This document shows, piece after piece, positions 45,977 through 53,339 of a stretch of 64,000 nucleotides of DNA. Numbering within the stretch: the first letter of the stretch is position 1; each line of letters starts with the position of its first letter. The stretch covers positions 434,001 to 498,000 of the forward strand of contig DAOSEM010000002.1 in assembly GCA_035363115.1 (NCBI GenBank), in the 5' to 3' direction. A program made the position numbers and the translations under genes. The DNA comes from Syntrophales bacterium (GTDB lineage Bacteria; Desulfobacterota; Syntrophia; Syntrophales; PHBD01). The notes under the pieces are model-generated. The model did no database searches and had not been told where the DNA came from. It saw only the letters and a program-made list of their open reading frames with translations.

Positions 45977-46695
45977 TGGAATACCGGGAGCGAACGTATC
46001 GGCGGAGGACCTCAACCCCGGGTCTGGTGTCCTTTTCGATTCAGGTCGGCCAGACGGACCTGATGATCAGCGCTTCCCGTGACCTGACTGAACCCGCATT
46101 CCAGGCTGTCCATCGGTATCGTCGCCAGATCGAGTCGTACATCGAGTCCCGCCCTGATTTTCTGAAGTCACTGATTCCACTGTCCAATGACAATCTGGCC
46201 CCACCGATTGTCCGCGATATGCTCGATGCCGCGGATCGGGCCGGCGTCGGTCCCATGGCGGCGGTTGCCGGCGCCATGGCGGAACGGGTGGGCCGCGACC
46301 TCCTGCCGTTATCATGCAACATCATGGTCGAAAACGGAGGAGACATTTTTATCGGGATGGATCTGGAAGTCCGGGTCGGCCTGTTTGCCGGGACATCGCC
46401 TCTAAGCGACCGGATTGCATTGCGAATCCTCCCGGAACAGACACCGTTGGGCATCTGCACATCCTCGGGCACCGTCGGACCGAGCCTGAGTCTCGGCCGG
46501 GCGGATGCCGTGACCGTGATTTCCAAATCGGCGGCCCTGGCCGATGCCGCAGCCAGTTCCATCGGAAACCTGGTTCAGAATCCCGCGACAATCGGAAATG
46601 GAATCGAAAGGGCGAAAGAAATAGACGGTGTTCTGGGAGTCGTCATCATCGTCGGCGACAGGATGGGTGCCTGGGGTGAAGTCGAGCTGGCGTGA
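45976..46695 (+). CDS. UPF0280 family protein
   Basis: A 239-residue protein of the UPF0280 family. It includes the characteristic VGPMAAVAGAMAERVGRDLL and IENGGDI-like (here VENGGDIFIG) segments that resemble ApbE-type FAD-binding strands, and SSGTVGPSLSLGRADAV near residue 165. The function is not established; homologues occur largely in anaerobes and methanogens. The ATG overlaps the dnaE stop (TAATG), which implies translational coupling. It is the last normal-GC gene before the AT-rich region. Confidence 0.8.
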   Translation: MEYRERTYRRRTSTPGLVSFSIQVGQTDLMISASRDLTEPAFQAVHRYRRQIESYIESRPDFLKSLIPLSNDNLAPPIVRDMLDAADRAGVGPMAAVAGAMAERVGRDLLPLSCNIMVENGGDIFIGMDLEVRVGLFAGTSPLSDRIALRILPEQTPLGICTSSGTVGPSLSLGRADAVTVISKSAALADAAASSIGNLVQNPATIGNGIERAKEIDGVLGVVIIVGDRMGAWGEVELA

Positions 46696-47049
46696 TCAAG
46701 AATGCAGAGATTGATGGCGAAGGTACAATCGACAGGAAATCCACTCCAACCAAATCATCAATCGCCTGAGAAGAAAAAATCACATAGAGCGGGAACGTGC
46801 CCGTCCGATTGCATGAGGCAGTTCATCCTGACCGTTAACCGTCATCTAAAAAAAAGCGGACAGCATAGTTTACATAACATATCTTATCGGACATGTATCG
46901 TCTTTTAGGATTTTCTTTTCCACTTCGACGACAGCTTCTCCTTTTCGGTTCCATAAAGCTTCTTATAAAAAGTCGCGCAGAAGAACTTAGGCAGCTCTCG
47001 AGAGTCAACTGACTGCTGTTTCTTCTGTTCATATAAAAAAATTAGGTAA

Positions 47050-47250
47050 TTAGTCCCGTTTTGGCACCAGATCGCAGAGGAATGTAGCGACCTGGTCGAA
47101 GAGGTCGGCATTCCGATTGTTATACCGAAACTCCAGCTCTTTCAAATAAAGAGGGAACTGTTCCTTGGAGACGCCATGGTGCTTGATCAGCCGCTCCTTG
47201 GCCCAGCTCCAGAAGCCCTCCATAATGCTTTTGCCTCGCCAGATATTAAG
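47050..47250 (-). pseudogene. C-terminal remnant of an IS1595-family (ISXO2-like) transposase
   Basis: On the minus strand the frame ending with TAA at 47052-47050 encodes GFWSWAKERLIKHHGVS, then FPLYLKELEFRYNNR and a short tail. This matches the last 60 or so residues of IS1595/ISXO2-type DDE transposases (E of the triad in the EGFWS context, FRYNNR near the end). The 5' part is missing: upstream the frame breaks at about 47250. The element is therefore a dead fragment. The rest of 46696-47885 holds a GGCACC/GGTGCC hairpin near 47275-47295, a second transposase remnant (47459-47833) and no gene I can name. Confidence 0.7.
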
Positions 47251-47458
47251 TCATGATAAGTAGTTAAGTCCATGAGGCACCCTTAACACAGGTGCCAGAA
47301 CAGGATCAATTACCAAAAATTATGAGATCATAACTTTCCAAATCAAATCATACTAGGCCAGATATTCAGATATCCCACCTACAGAATCATTTGGTACGTA
47401 TATAGTATAATCAGGCATTGATATTTTCCAATTGTTTTCATATTATTTACTCAATAAT

Positions 47459-47833
47459 TTAAGTGATTAGGATCATTCTTATATTGGTTGGTCGGGTTTC
47501 GTACAACAACGCTTCCGCTTTTGGCATCTGTTTTGTCGGAACATATAAGATGGTGTGCTTTAGGTAGTGCAGCCCGACGATCAGCCGAGTCGGAAGTCCG
47601 GGACAGCCGGCCATCTCTACGAACAATTGACTGAACTCGGTGTCAAAGAATGACCAGTCGATCTGACGGGCAAGCTTGAAGAGAGGGTGCCCGTTGTTGA
47701 GAATCTGATCCAGGCGGGAACGGAACAGATCGCCTTGGGCCTCTTGGGCGGACATATTTTTCAGTTGCATAAAATGACCAGCTTTTGAGGGATTTTGAAT
47801 TTTTGCTGGCGATTTATTCATAGAACAAGCCAT
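47459..47833 (-). pseudogene. N-terminal remnant of an IS5-type transposase
   Basis: The likely start is ATG 47770. The fragment holds the InsH/DUF772-type N-terminal domain: LDQILNNGHPLFKLARQIDW, then VEMAGCPGLPTRLIVGLHYLKH. The text after KHT (about 30 codons) does not match the family and the catalytic DDE region is absent, so the gene is truncated by deletion or rearrangement. It lies 50 bases before the AT-rich island and marks past mobility at this site. GC content here is intermediate between core and island. Confidence 0.7.
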
Positions 47834-47885
47834 TAATAAAGCAATAATTACAATATATTACATTTTATCGGGGACAACTATATTA

Positions 47886-49088
47886 ATGAAGGGCACTGCA
47901 AAAAAGTTTAAATTATCAAATGGGTTGACTTTGCTTTTGGAATCGACCAGTTACAATTCCGTTATGTTAGGAATTTCGATCAGAATAGGATCAAAAAATG
48001 ACCCTGATTCACTACATGGAATGGCACATCTATGTGAGCATATAATCATCAGATCATGCGATAAGAAAATAAGTTCGACAGATAGAGATAATTTAAAAAT
48101 ACATGCTTTCACTGAAAGAGAAGAGACGTTCATTTTCATCAGATCTTTAAAAGATAAATTTTCATCCGCAATAAGATGGTTTGAGTATTTTTGTTCCCAG
48201 CATAACATAACCAATGAGGATTTATTTATTGAGAAGAATATTGTTTCTGAAGAAATTCATGCATATGATAATAGCGAGATTAGTAAAATTGAATCTGCTT
48301 TTTTTAGAAAAGCATTCGTAGGAAAAAAAATGTCACACTCTATTTCGGGCAATATATCTGGTATTAAACAGATTCAATTAGCTGATGTGAATAATCACCT
48401 TTCTTTATATTCAATACCAACCAATTTAGTCATAGCAGTGAGTGGTGATCTTGACAATGATAGAATATTAAATACGATAGAGAGCATAACCAAACACTTG
48501 AAGGGTTCAGCGATTACTAATAGAATTCACTCAGGCCATCCTAAACCGTTCAGAGTACAAGTAAAATCAAATTTGGAGTTGACATACTTCATTTATGGAT
48601 TTGAAGTGCCCGAAAGAAGTTCTGAAGAGCGACTTCTAATATACGCACTTAGCAATTATTTAGGTGAAGAAGATTATTCAAAGTTATATCAAGTTATTCG
48701 CAAAGAAAAAGGATTAGCTTACACGATAGCTTCTGAATATCAGCTTTTCTCCGATATTGGTTTCCTACTAATAAAAGGCTTGACGTCTCAAAACAACTTT
48801 TCAGAGGTTATGCTTAATATTAATAACATTTTAGAAGATTGCAAAAATATGAATTTTGATTCCGTACTTCTTCACAATATCGCAAAACATATGAAAAAAA
48901 ACCTGCTAATGAATTTGGATGATATAAATATACGAATCATCAGATTACTTAAGCATGAATTATGGTTTTCGGAATTTTATAATATTGATGATGATTTACT
49001 ATTTATTGATAATCTTTTATCATCAAATATTAATATTATGGCAAAACGTGTATTTAGCGGCGAAGGCTTTTTATGTCATAGTATTTGA
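47886..49088 (+). CDS. M16-family zinc peptidase of the AT-rich island
   Basis: A 400-residue M16B-type peptidase, a single-chain half-clamshell. The zinc motif HLCEH is at residues 48-52 (after SLHGMA), and EKNIVSEEI at about 116-124 supplies the distal Glu, so the site is complete. A C-terminal M16 domain contains an RKEKGLAYTIASEYQ stretch with the substrate-binding Arg and Tyr. There is no signal peptide, so it acts in the cytoplasm, unlike the exported pair at 28.9-31.8 kb. Small M16 peptidases process precursors in some RiPP pathways (PQQ is one). Position next to the radical SAM gene (14 bases) and the peptide gene suggests leader removal or degradation. GGGGAC is a weak ribosome site. 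Confidence 0.88.
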   Translation: MKGTAKKFKLSNGLTLLLESTSYNSVMLGISIRIGSKNDPDSLHGMAHLCEHIIIRSCDKKISSTDRDNLKIHAFTEREETFIFIRSLKDKFSSAIRWFEYFCSQHNITNEDLFIEKNIVSEEIHAYDNSEISKIESAFFRKAFVGKKMSHSISGNISGIKQIQLADVNNHLSLYSIPTNLVIAVSGDLDNDRILNTIESITKHLKGSAITNRIHSGHPKPFRVQVKSNLELTYFIYGFEVPERSSEERLLIYALSNYLGEEDYSKLYQVIRKEKGLAYTIASEYQLFSDIGFLLIKGLTSQNNFSEVMLNINNILEDCKNMNFDSVLLHNIAKHMKKNLLMNLDDINIRIIRLLKHELWFSEFYNIDDDLLFIDNLLSSNINIMAKRVFSGEGFLCHSI

Positions 49089-49102
49089 CGGGAGGATAGG
49101 AG

Positions 49103-50776
49103 ATGTCTGATGTTGTGTTGATAAACCCCAATATTAATATAGTTGATAAGGAAAAGGATCATTACTCTGTACTGGATCACCTTGGGTTGGGTTTGGTTGC
49201 GGCCAGTTTAGAAAGAAGCGGTATCAGCGTTGAAATAATCGATGGATATGCCCTGAATTTGTCCAAAGAAGTATTAATTGAGAAAGCACTTCGTGCTAAG
49301 CCTTCCTTTGTTGGAATAACATGTAATTTCATAGGATTTGAAGATGCTATTGATATAGCAAGGAATATTGCTTCAGTCGACAATAATCCATTTATCTTCA
49401 TGGGTGGCGAGCATTGTACATATTCAGCAGATGAAATTTTAGCAAATTATCATTTTGTCGATGCAATTGTTCGCGGAGAGGGAGAAATTACCTCTGTCGA
49501 ACTTATAAATAATTTCAATATATTAAGTAATGTGGCTGGAATATATTATAGAGATCAAAAAAGCGGTAAGGTGTTCAAAAATCCGGATAGGAAAGCGATT
49601 GACAATTTAGATGATATCCCCTTTGCACGTAGAGATACTCTTGATTACTGTAAAACACATAAGGAAACCTCCATAATAGGCATGCTTACTCAACGTGGTT
49701 GCAATTTAGATTGTCATTTTTGTAATGCACATACTTTTTTTCGATTAGGTGGCGGTAAATTTATTAGAAGGCGATCACCTCAAAACATAGCTGATGAAAT
49801 AGAAATATTGCATGAAAAGTACTATCGTTTTAATATGATAGAAAAGATGTATTTTTATGATGCAAATTTTATTGACGGTAGTAGACAATCAAAACAGTGG
49901 GCTCAAGAGCTTGCTCATGAAATTATCAAGCGAAATATAATTATTCCTTTTGAAGTGTATATGCGAGGTGATTCTGTTTCTCCTGAGCATGATCAAGAGC
50001 TTATAGATATTCTAAAAAAAGCCGGACTCAGCTCCGTATTTATTGGTATCGAATCTTTTGATCAGAATGATTTGAATGTGTTTGGGAAAAAAATAGAAAC
50101 AGATAACATGGAGAGAACTATTAATTTTTTAATTGAGAATGATATTTTCGGTCTTACTCAAGGGCTTATAATGTTCAATCCGTATAGCACTTTTCAAGGA
50201 TTAAGAAGAACAGCAGATTTCTTACTGAAATATAATTTGGCTTCATTTTGGAATATGTCACAAAAATTACAACTATTTCCAGGGGTTAAGCTTATATCAA
50301 AATTATCAAGTGAAGGTTTACTCGATAACAAAATAAATTCTAATGAAGTGTATTCATATAAGTTTCAATCGCAAAGCATTGAAAAAATGTCTAATTACCT
50401 TATCGCAATGAATGACAACCCCATTGTAATAAATGATAATGCCATCATGAGGTATGTACGTGGGGCCGTTCCTGAATTGTACAAATCTGTTTCTGATTTT
50501 CCTGATATTATCAAACTCCTTCATCCTATTAATTTATTGATCAATAAAAAAATAAAAGAAATCAATGAATTGAATCATAGCTATTTTGTGAATATAATTA
50601 GTTCTTACGAGAGCGGTGTTCCTCAGGACAAAATAGATAAATACAAATCAGAATACTTGTCTTCATCTGATAAGAGTGTTCGAGATCTCGATAATTTATA
50701 TAATGATATGCTGCGAACAGTAGACAAATCCTTAAGTGAGAAAATTATAAATAATAAAGTTGCTGAGACAATTTAA
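49103..50776 (+). CDS. Cobalamin-binding-type radical SAM enzyme of the AT-rich island
   Basis: A 557-residue protein starting at ATG 49103, with GGGAGGATAGGAG upstream. Residues 1-150 form a B12-binding-like domain (DVVLINPN, PFIFMGGEH, VRGEGE). The radical SAM barrel follows with CNLDCHFC, cysteines at 200, 204 and 207. The last 150 residues are a helical region of unknown fold. There is no SPASM-type cysteine cluster and no PqqD-like peptide-recognition domain visible. B12-type radical SAM enzymes often methylate unactivated carbons, and several act on peptides. The 31-codon gene immediately downstream is the natural candidate substrate; this is inference. Confidence 0.87.
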   Translation: MSDVVLINPNINIVDKEKDHYSVLDHLGLGLVAASLERSGISVEIIDGYALNLSKEVLIEKALRAKPSFVGITCNFIGFEDAIDIARNIASVDNNPFIFMGGEHCTYSADEILANYHFVDAIVRGEGEITSVELINNFNILSNVAGIYYRDQKSGKVFKNPDRKAIDNLDDIPFARRDTLDYCKTHKETSIIGMLTQRGCNLDCHFCNAHTFFRLGGGKFIRRRSPQNIADEIEILHEKYYRFNMIEKMYFYDANFIDGSRQSKQWAQELAHEIIKRNIIIPFEVYMRGDSVSPEHDQELIDILKKAGLSSVFIGIESFDQNDLNVFGKKIETDNMERTINFLIENDIFGLTQGLIMFNPYSTFQGLRRTADFLLKYNLASFWNMSQKLQLFPGVKLISKLSSEGLLDNKINSNEVYSYKFQSQSIEKMSNYLIAMNDNPIVINDNAIMRYVRGAVPELYKSVSDFPDIIKLLHPINLLINKKIKEINELNHSYFVNIISSYESGVPQDKIDKYKSEYLSSSDKSVRDLDNLYNDMLRTVDKSLSEKIINNKVAETI

Positions 50777-50847
50777 CATGGACTTTCCTTTCGGAAGGTG
50801 GTCAAAAATAACATCATTTCTTGATGGATGGAAGGAGGTGAAACAGA

Positions 50848-50943
50848 ATGGGTATCAACTTAATGGCACCTAAAGGTAGCGATCAGAATGTAATGTTGTC
50901 GGCTGATGTTTCAAAGAAGCTCGACGAGGTGAAAAAGAAGTAA
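50848..50943 (+). CDS. Putative 31-residue precursor peptide
   Basis: A 31-codon frame with the strongest ribosome site in the region: AAGGAGGTGA ends about 7 bases before ATG 50848. The peptide begins MGINLMAPKGSDQNV and ends VKKK. It has no Cys and no aromatic residue; it contains Met, Asn, Val, Leu and Lys and a charged, probably helical C-terminal half. It lies 71 bases after the radical SAM gene and just before a large stem-loop. Size, ribosome site and neighbours fit a RiPP precursor or a template from which one residue is excised. A second 31-codon frame at 50778-50873 overlaps it, but without a ribosome site. Confidence 0.6.
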   Translation: MGINLMAPKGSDQNVMLSADVSKKLDEVKKK

Positions 50944-50971
50944 TTTAACCAATCATCATCTATGATGGGCG

Positions 50972-51030
50972 GGCGCTAAATTCCCTTCATGAGTGCAGTT
51001 ACAATCATAAAAGAAGGAGAATTTAGCGCC
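50972..51030 (+). promoter_or_regulatory. Long stem-loop between the peptide gene and azlC
   Basis: GGCGCTAAATTC (50972-50983) is the exact complement of GAATTTAGCGCC (51019-51030). The stem extends inwards by CCTTC/GAAGG with one bulge, to about 17 pairs around a loop of about 24 bases. A T-poor sequence (TCTTCTTACC) follows, so it is not a classic terminator. It may protect the short peptide message or lower expression of azlCD. It also hides the AAGAAGGAG at 51011-51019. Confidence 0.6.
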
Positions 51031-51072
51031 TCTTCTTACCGAATATTATACGTAAGAAAGCTTCTGATTATA

Positions 51073-51756
51073 ATGATAAATAATCATTTTATAGAAGGTC
51101 TTAAAAGAACATTTCCGCTTTTCATAGGAGTCATACCTTTTGGACTTGCATATGGAATTTCAGCTAAAACAGCTGGTTTGAATCTTTTCCAGACAGTGTT
51201 GATGTCATTAATCGTTTTTGCTGGTGCAGCGCAATTTATTGCGATCGAAATGATGAAACTAAAATCATGGATTATCGCTATTCTAATAACTACTCTTGTA
51301 ATTAATTTGCGTCACATCCTAATGTCCTTATCTCTGAAGCCTTTTTTGAGCAAATATCCCAAAATGTTAACTCTCGCTATTGCATTCGGGATTATTGATG
51401 AAACATTTGCTGTAAGTAGTTTATATTTTACGGAAAAAAAAGAGGGATACATTTCATTTCTGTTTTCATCTGCTGTTTTGATGTACTTTGGTTGGGTGGG
51501 AAGTTCTTTTTTGGGTTACGTTTTAGGCGAACAAATACAAGATCCTTTAAAATGGGGATTAGATTTTGCCATGCCTGCTACCTTTATAGGTATTCTAATT
51601 CCTCAGGTGAGATCCAGAAATATTATGAATACAGTTGTTAGTTCAGCGATAACTGCAACCATTCTTAAACTTATATTAAACAATCCTATTTTCATCTTAT
51701 TCGGAGCAATAATAGGAGCATTTGTAGGATATAAATCAGAAAGGAGTGGATTGTGA
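51073..51756 (+). CDS. azlC: AzlC-family branched-chain amino acid exporter, large subunit
   Basis: A 227-residue membrane protein of the AzlC/BrnF family, with seven or so hydrophobic segments. The N-terminal GVIPFGLAYGISA is the family signature. The frame is open up to ATG 50989, but the start at 51073 (INNHFIEGLKRTFP) fits the family; no good ribosome site is seen for either. AzlCD pairs export branched-chain amino acids or analogues such as 4-azaleucine across the inner membrane. It overlaps azlD. Its place behind the peptide gene suggests a link between the exported compound and the radical SAM product, as a hypothesis. Confidence 0.88.
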   Translation: MINNHFIEGLKRTFPLFIGVIPFGLAYGISAKTAGLNLFQTVLMSLIVFAGAAQFIAIEMMKLKSWIIAILITTLVINLRHILMSLSLKPFLSKYPKMLTLAIAFGIIDETFAVSSLYFTEKKEGYISFLFSSAVLMYFGWVGSSFLGYVLGEQIQDPLKWGLDFAMPATFIGILIPQVRSRNIMNTVVSSAITATILKLILNNPIFILFGAIIGAFVGYKSERSGL

Positions 51757-52070
51757 TAGATAAAGTAATTATCATTATAATTGGAATGGGAATTGTCACA
51801 TACATAACAAGAAGTATTATGTTAAGCTTGGACTTTAAAATTACGAAAAACTGTCAAGTATTTTTATCCTATATACCTTTTTCTATCTTAAGTGCATTGA
51901 TTTTTCCGTGTATTCTTGTTCCAGGAAAAGAACTGAACACAACGTTATCAAATCATTATCTAATAGCTGGAATCATTTCTATTTTTATAGCTTTAATATC
52001 AAAAAAAGCGGTAGTCACCGTGATATTCGGGGTTACTATCATGATTTTTATAAAAGCGCTTTCCTTGTGA
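51753..52070 (+). CDS. azlD: AzlD-family exporter, small subunit
   Basis: A 105-residue protein with three to four hydrophobic segments, typical of AzlD/BrnE. GTG 51753 overlaps the azlC stop (GTGA), so the two subunits are made together. AzlD folds with AzlC into the export complex. The family motif ITRSIML at about residue 17 and LSALIFPCIL at 51 are seen. It is AT-rich like its neighbours. Confidence 0.88.
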   Translation: MIDKVIIIIIGMGIVTYITRSIMLSLDFKITKNCQVFLSYIPFSILSALIFPCILVPGKELNTTLSNHYLIAGIISIFIALISKKAVVTVIFGVTIMIFIKALSL

Positions 52071-52116
52071 TTTCATCATAAATTATTCAGCTAAATTTAA
52101 AGAAGGAGTTATTATC

Positions 52117-52476
52117 ATGACTTCAATTTTTCCCGAACCTATAGTAAATCTTGACGAGGCGGATATTCCAATGAACGGGGTATCAGCTTATCTCTCACAG
52201 GCGGAAACTCATCAGATCATCTTCATGCATTTTTCAGAAGATATTGATTTACCCGAGCACTCACATGAATCGCAATGGGGAATTGTTTTGGAAGGATCAA
52301 TTGATCTTTCAATAGCTGGGATAAGGAAAACATACATGAAGGGTGATCGATATTTTATTCCGAAAGGGGTATTACACTCTGGCAAAATATATGCTGGATA
52401 TGCTGATGTAACATTCTTTAATGAGCCTCGAAGATATCTGACTAAAAATGTGACCGGGAACGGGGTCATGTCCTGA
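52117..52476 (+). CDS. Cupin-domain protein
   Basis: A 119-residue single-domain cupin with GAAGGAG before ATG 52117. The first cupin motif gives the metal-binding residues in LPEHSHESQWG (two His and a Gln/Glu), followed by GDRYFIPKGVLHSG with the second motif's His. A mononuclear metal site is likely. It may be an enzyme or a small-molecule sensor for the AzlCD system; cupins often accompany AzlC/D. It is the last gene of the island. Nothing in the sequence fixes its substrate. Confidence 0.8.
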   Translation: MTSIFPEPIVNLDEADIPMNGVSAYLSQAETHQIIFMHFSEDIDLPEHSHESQWGIVLEGSIDLSIAGIRKTYMKGDRYFIPKGVLHSGKIYAGYADVTFFNEPRRYLTKNVTGNGVMS

Positions 52477-52478
52477 TT

Positions 52479-52511
52479 CTATCCGGTATTTATTTGACAA
52501 ATAAAAGATAG
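52479..52511. terminator. AT-rich inverted repeat at the right edge of the island
   Basis: TTTATTTG pairs with CAAATAAA across one base and is flanked by CTATC/GATAG, giving a stem of about 13 pairs with a 5-base internal loop. It lies between the cupin and lipoprotein stops, so it may end transcription from both sides. It also marks the change from AT-rich to GC-rich sequence. Confidence 0.5.
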
Positions 52512-52517
52512 GCAAAA

Positions 52518-52997
52518 TTACGGCCGGCCGGTTTTGTCGCTCCAGAAGGTGTCCCAGAAAGGATAAGAGCTTCCCTGAACGTAGGCGGTCCGGATGAGGA
52601 CGGAATCGGGCCGGAAAAAGAAGGCCGCCGTGTCGTAGCGGATCAGGTCGCCGTGGCCGCTGAGATTGACGCTGCTGGGAAGGATGTCGCTCATGGGGAT
52701 GCCGACGGTCATCTGGCCGCCGCGGTAGTGCATCCGTTCATAGACGAGGAGGGTTTCCACCCCGAGTTTATGGATCTCCGTTGGAGCGCCATAGACGGCA
52801 AGGACATCCCCGAGGCTGCTTTTCCCGGGCTGAAAACGGTTTCCCGGGTCGGTCACGTCATTTCCCTCCCGGGCGTGCATGATCCGGAAGGAAGCGCAAC
52901 CCGTCATGAAGACGATGCCGGCAAGGATGAAAAGAATAAGCGCTGATCTAAAACGGGAGGCCGTAAGAGGCCTCTCCGGCATGGAACGATGCGCCAT
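52518..52997 (-). CDS. Lipoprotein with BamE-like motif
   Basis: A 159-residue protein starting at ATG 52997 or 52982. A signal peptide is followed by VFMTGCAS, a plausible lipobox. The mature N-terminus has PGKSSLGDVLAVYGAP, which resembles the SmpA/BamE pattern of a short helix followed by G-x-P. The remainder is mixed strand sequence, Tyr- and Phe-rich at the end. The function is unknown. Its first 50 bases overlap the 3' end of the next lipoprotein gene in another frame, so the two are likely coexpressed. Confidence 0.65.
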   Translation of the reverse strand: MAHRSMPERPLTASRFRSALILFILAGIVFMTGCASFRIMHAREGNDVTDPGNRFQPGKSSLGDVLAVYGAPTEIHKLGVETLLVYERMHYRGGQMTVGIPMSDILPSSVNLSGHGDLIRYDTAAFFFRPDSVLIRTAYVQGSSYPFWDTFWSDKTGRP

Positions 52998-53328
52998 GGT
53001 GGGTCACCACATCCTGGGAATTGAGGAAGAACACCACCTGGTCCTGGCGGGTGTCCATGTTGACAAAGGTGATGATGGCCAGCCAGAGCCCCGTTGTCTT
53101 GGACAGTTTACTTGAATAAATATAAGCGTTTCCGTTGGACAGTCGAACGATCTGGGATGGCGGCCCGAAGAGGCGGATCACCTCTGCGCCTGTCGTAACC
53201 CCCGGCGTGACACGAGACAGCGATGACGGTTCAATGGGGCGAAAATCCCGGGTCCGCCCCACGGCCGCACAGCCCGCAGCAAAGAGGATCATCAGGATCA
53301 ATCCCGTGAAGAGGAATCGTCTGGCCAT
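52948..53328 (-). CDS. BamE/SmpA-like lipoprotein
   Basis: A 126-residue lipoprotein with GGGGGAAGG before ATG 53328. The signal peptide ends in LFAAGCAA. The motif SRVTPGVTTGAEVIRLFGPP resembles the BamE domain, followed by strands (NAYIYSSKL, FVNMDTRQDQVVFFLN). It probably sits in the outer membrane or periplasm; it may help envelope assembly or simply use the same fold. It lies 11 bases after the CbpA-type co-chaperone gene. Confidence 0.72.
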   Translation of the reverse strand: MARRFLFTGLILMILFAAGCAAVGRTRDFRPIEPSSLSRVTPGVTTGAEVIRLFGPPSQIVRLSNGNAYIYSSKLSKTTGLWLAIITFVNMDTRQDQVVFFLNSQDVVTHHGASFHAGEASYGLPF

Positions 53329-53339
53329 ATCCCTTCCCC

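Larger units (their letters stand above)
47886..52476 (+). other. AT-rich genomic island with a candidate peptide-modification cluster
   Basis: All six genes from 47886 to 52476 are on the plus strand, closely spaced and clearly AT-rich, with A/T-ending codons. Genes on both sides are GC-rich with C/G-ending codons. Two transposase remnants lie on the left; the right edge falls between the cupin and lipoprotein genes, at an AT-rich inverted repeat. No integrase, attachment site or intact transposase is seen. The content (M16 peptidase, B12-type radical SAM enzyme, small peptide, AzlCD, cupin) is described gene by gene. Confidence 0.8.

Noticed and set aside
46835..47032. A short minus-strand frame beside the IS1595 remnant
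   Set aside because: The translation is low in complexity, resembles no transposase and has no ribosome site.
50778..50873. Alternative 31-codon peptide frame directly after the radical SAM gene
   Set aside because: No ribosome site precedes it, and its second half overlaps the strong ribosome site and start of the frame at 50848. It is kept only as a rival precursor.
50989..51072. Upstream extension of azlC from ATG 50989
   Set aside because: The extra 28 residues do not look like the AzlC family, and the ATG lies in the loop of the stem-loop.
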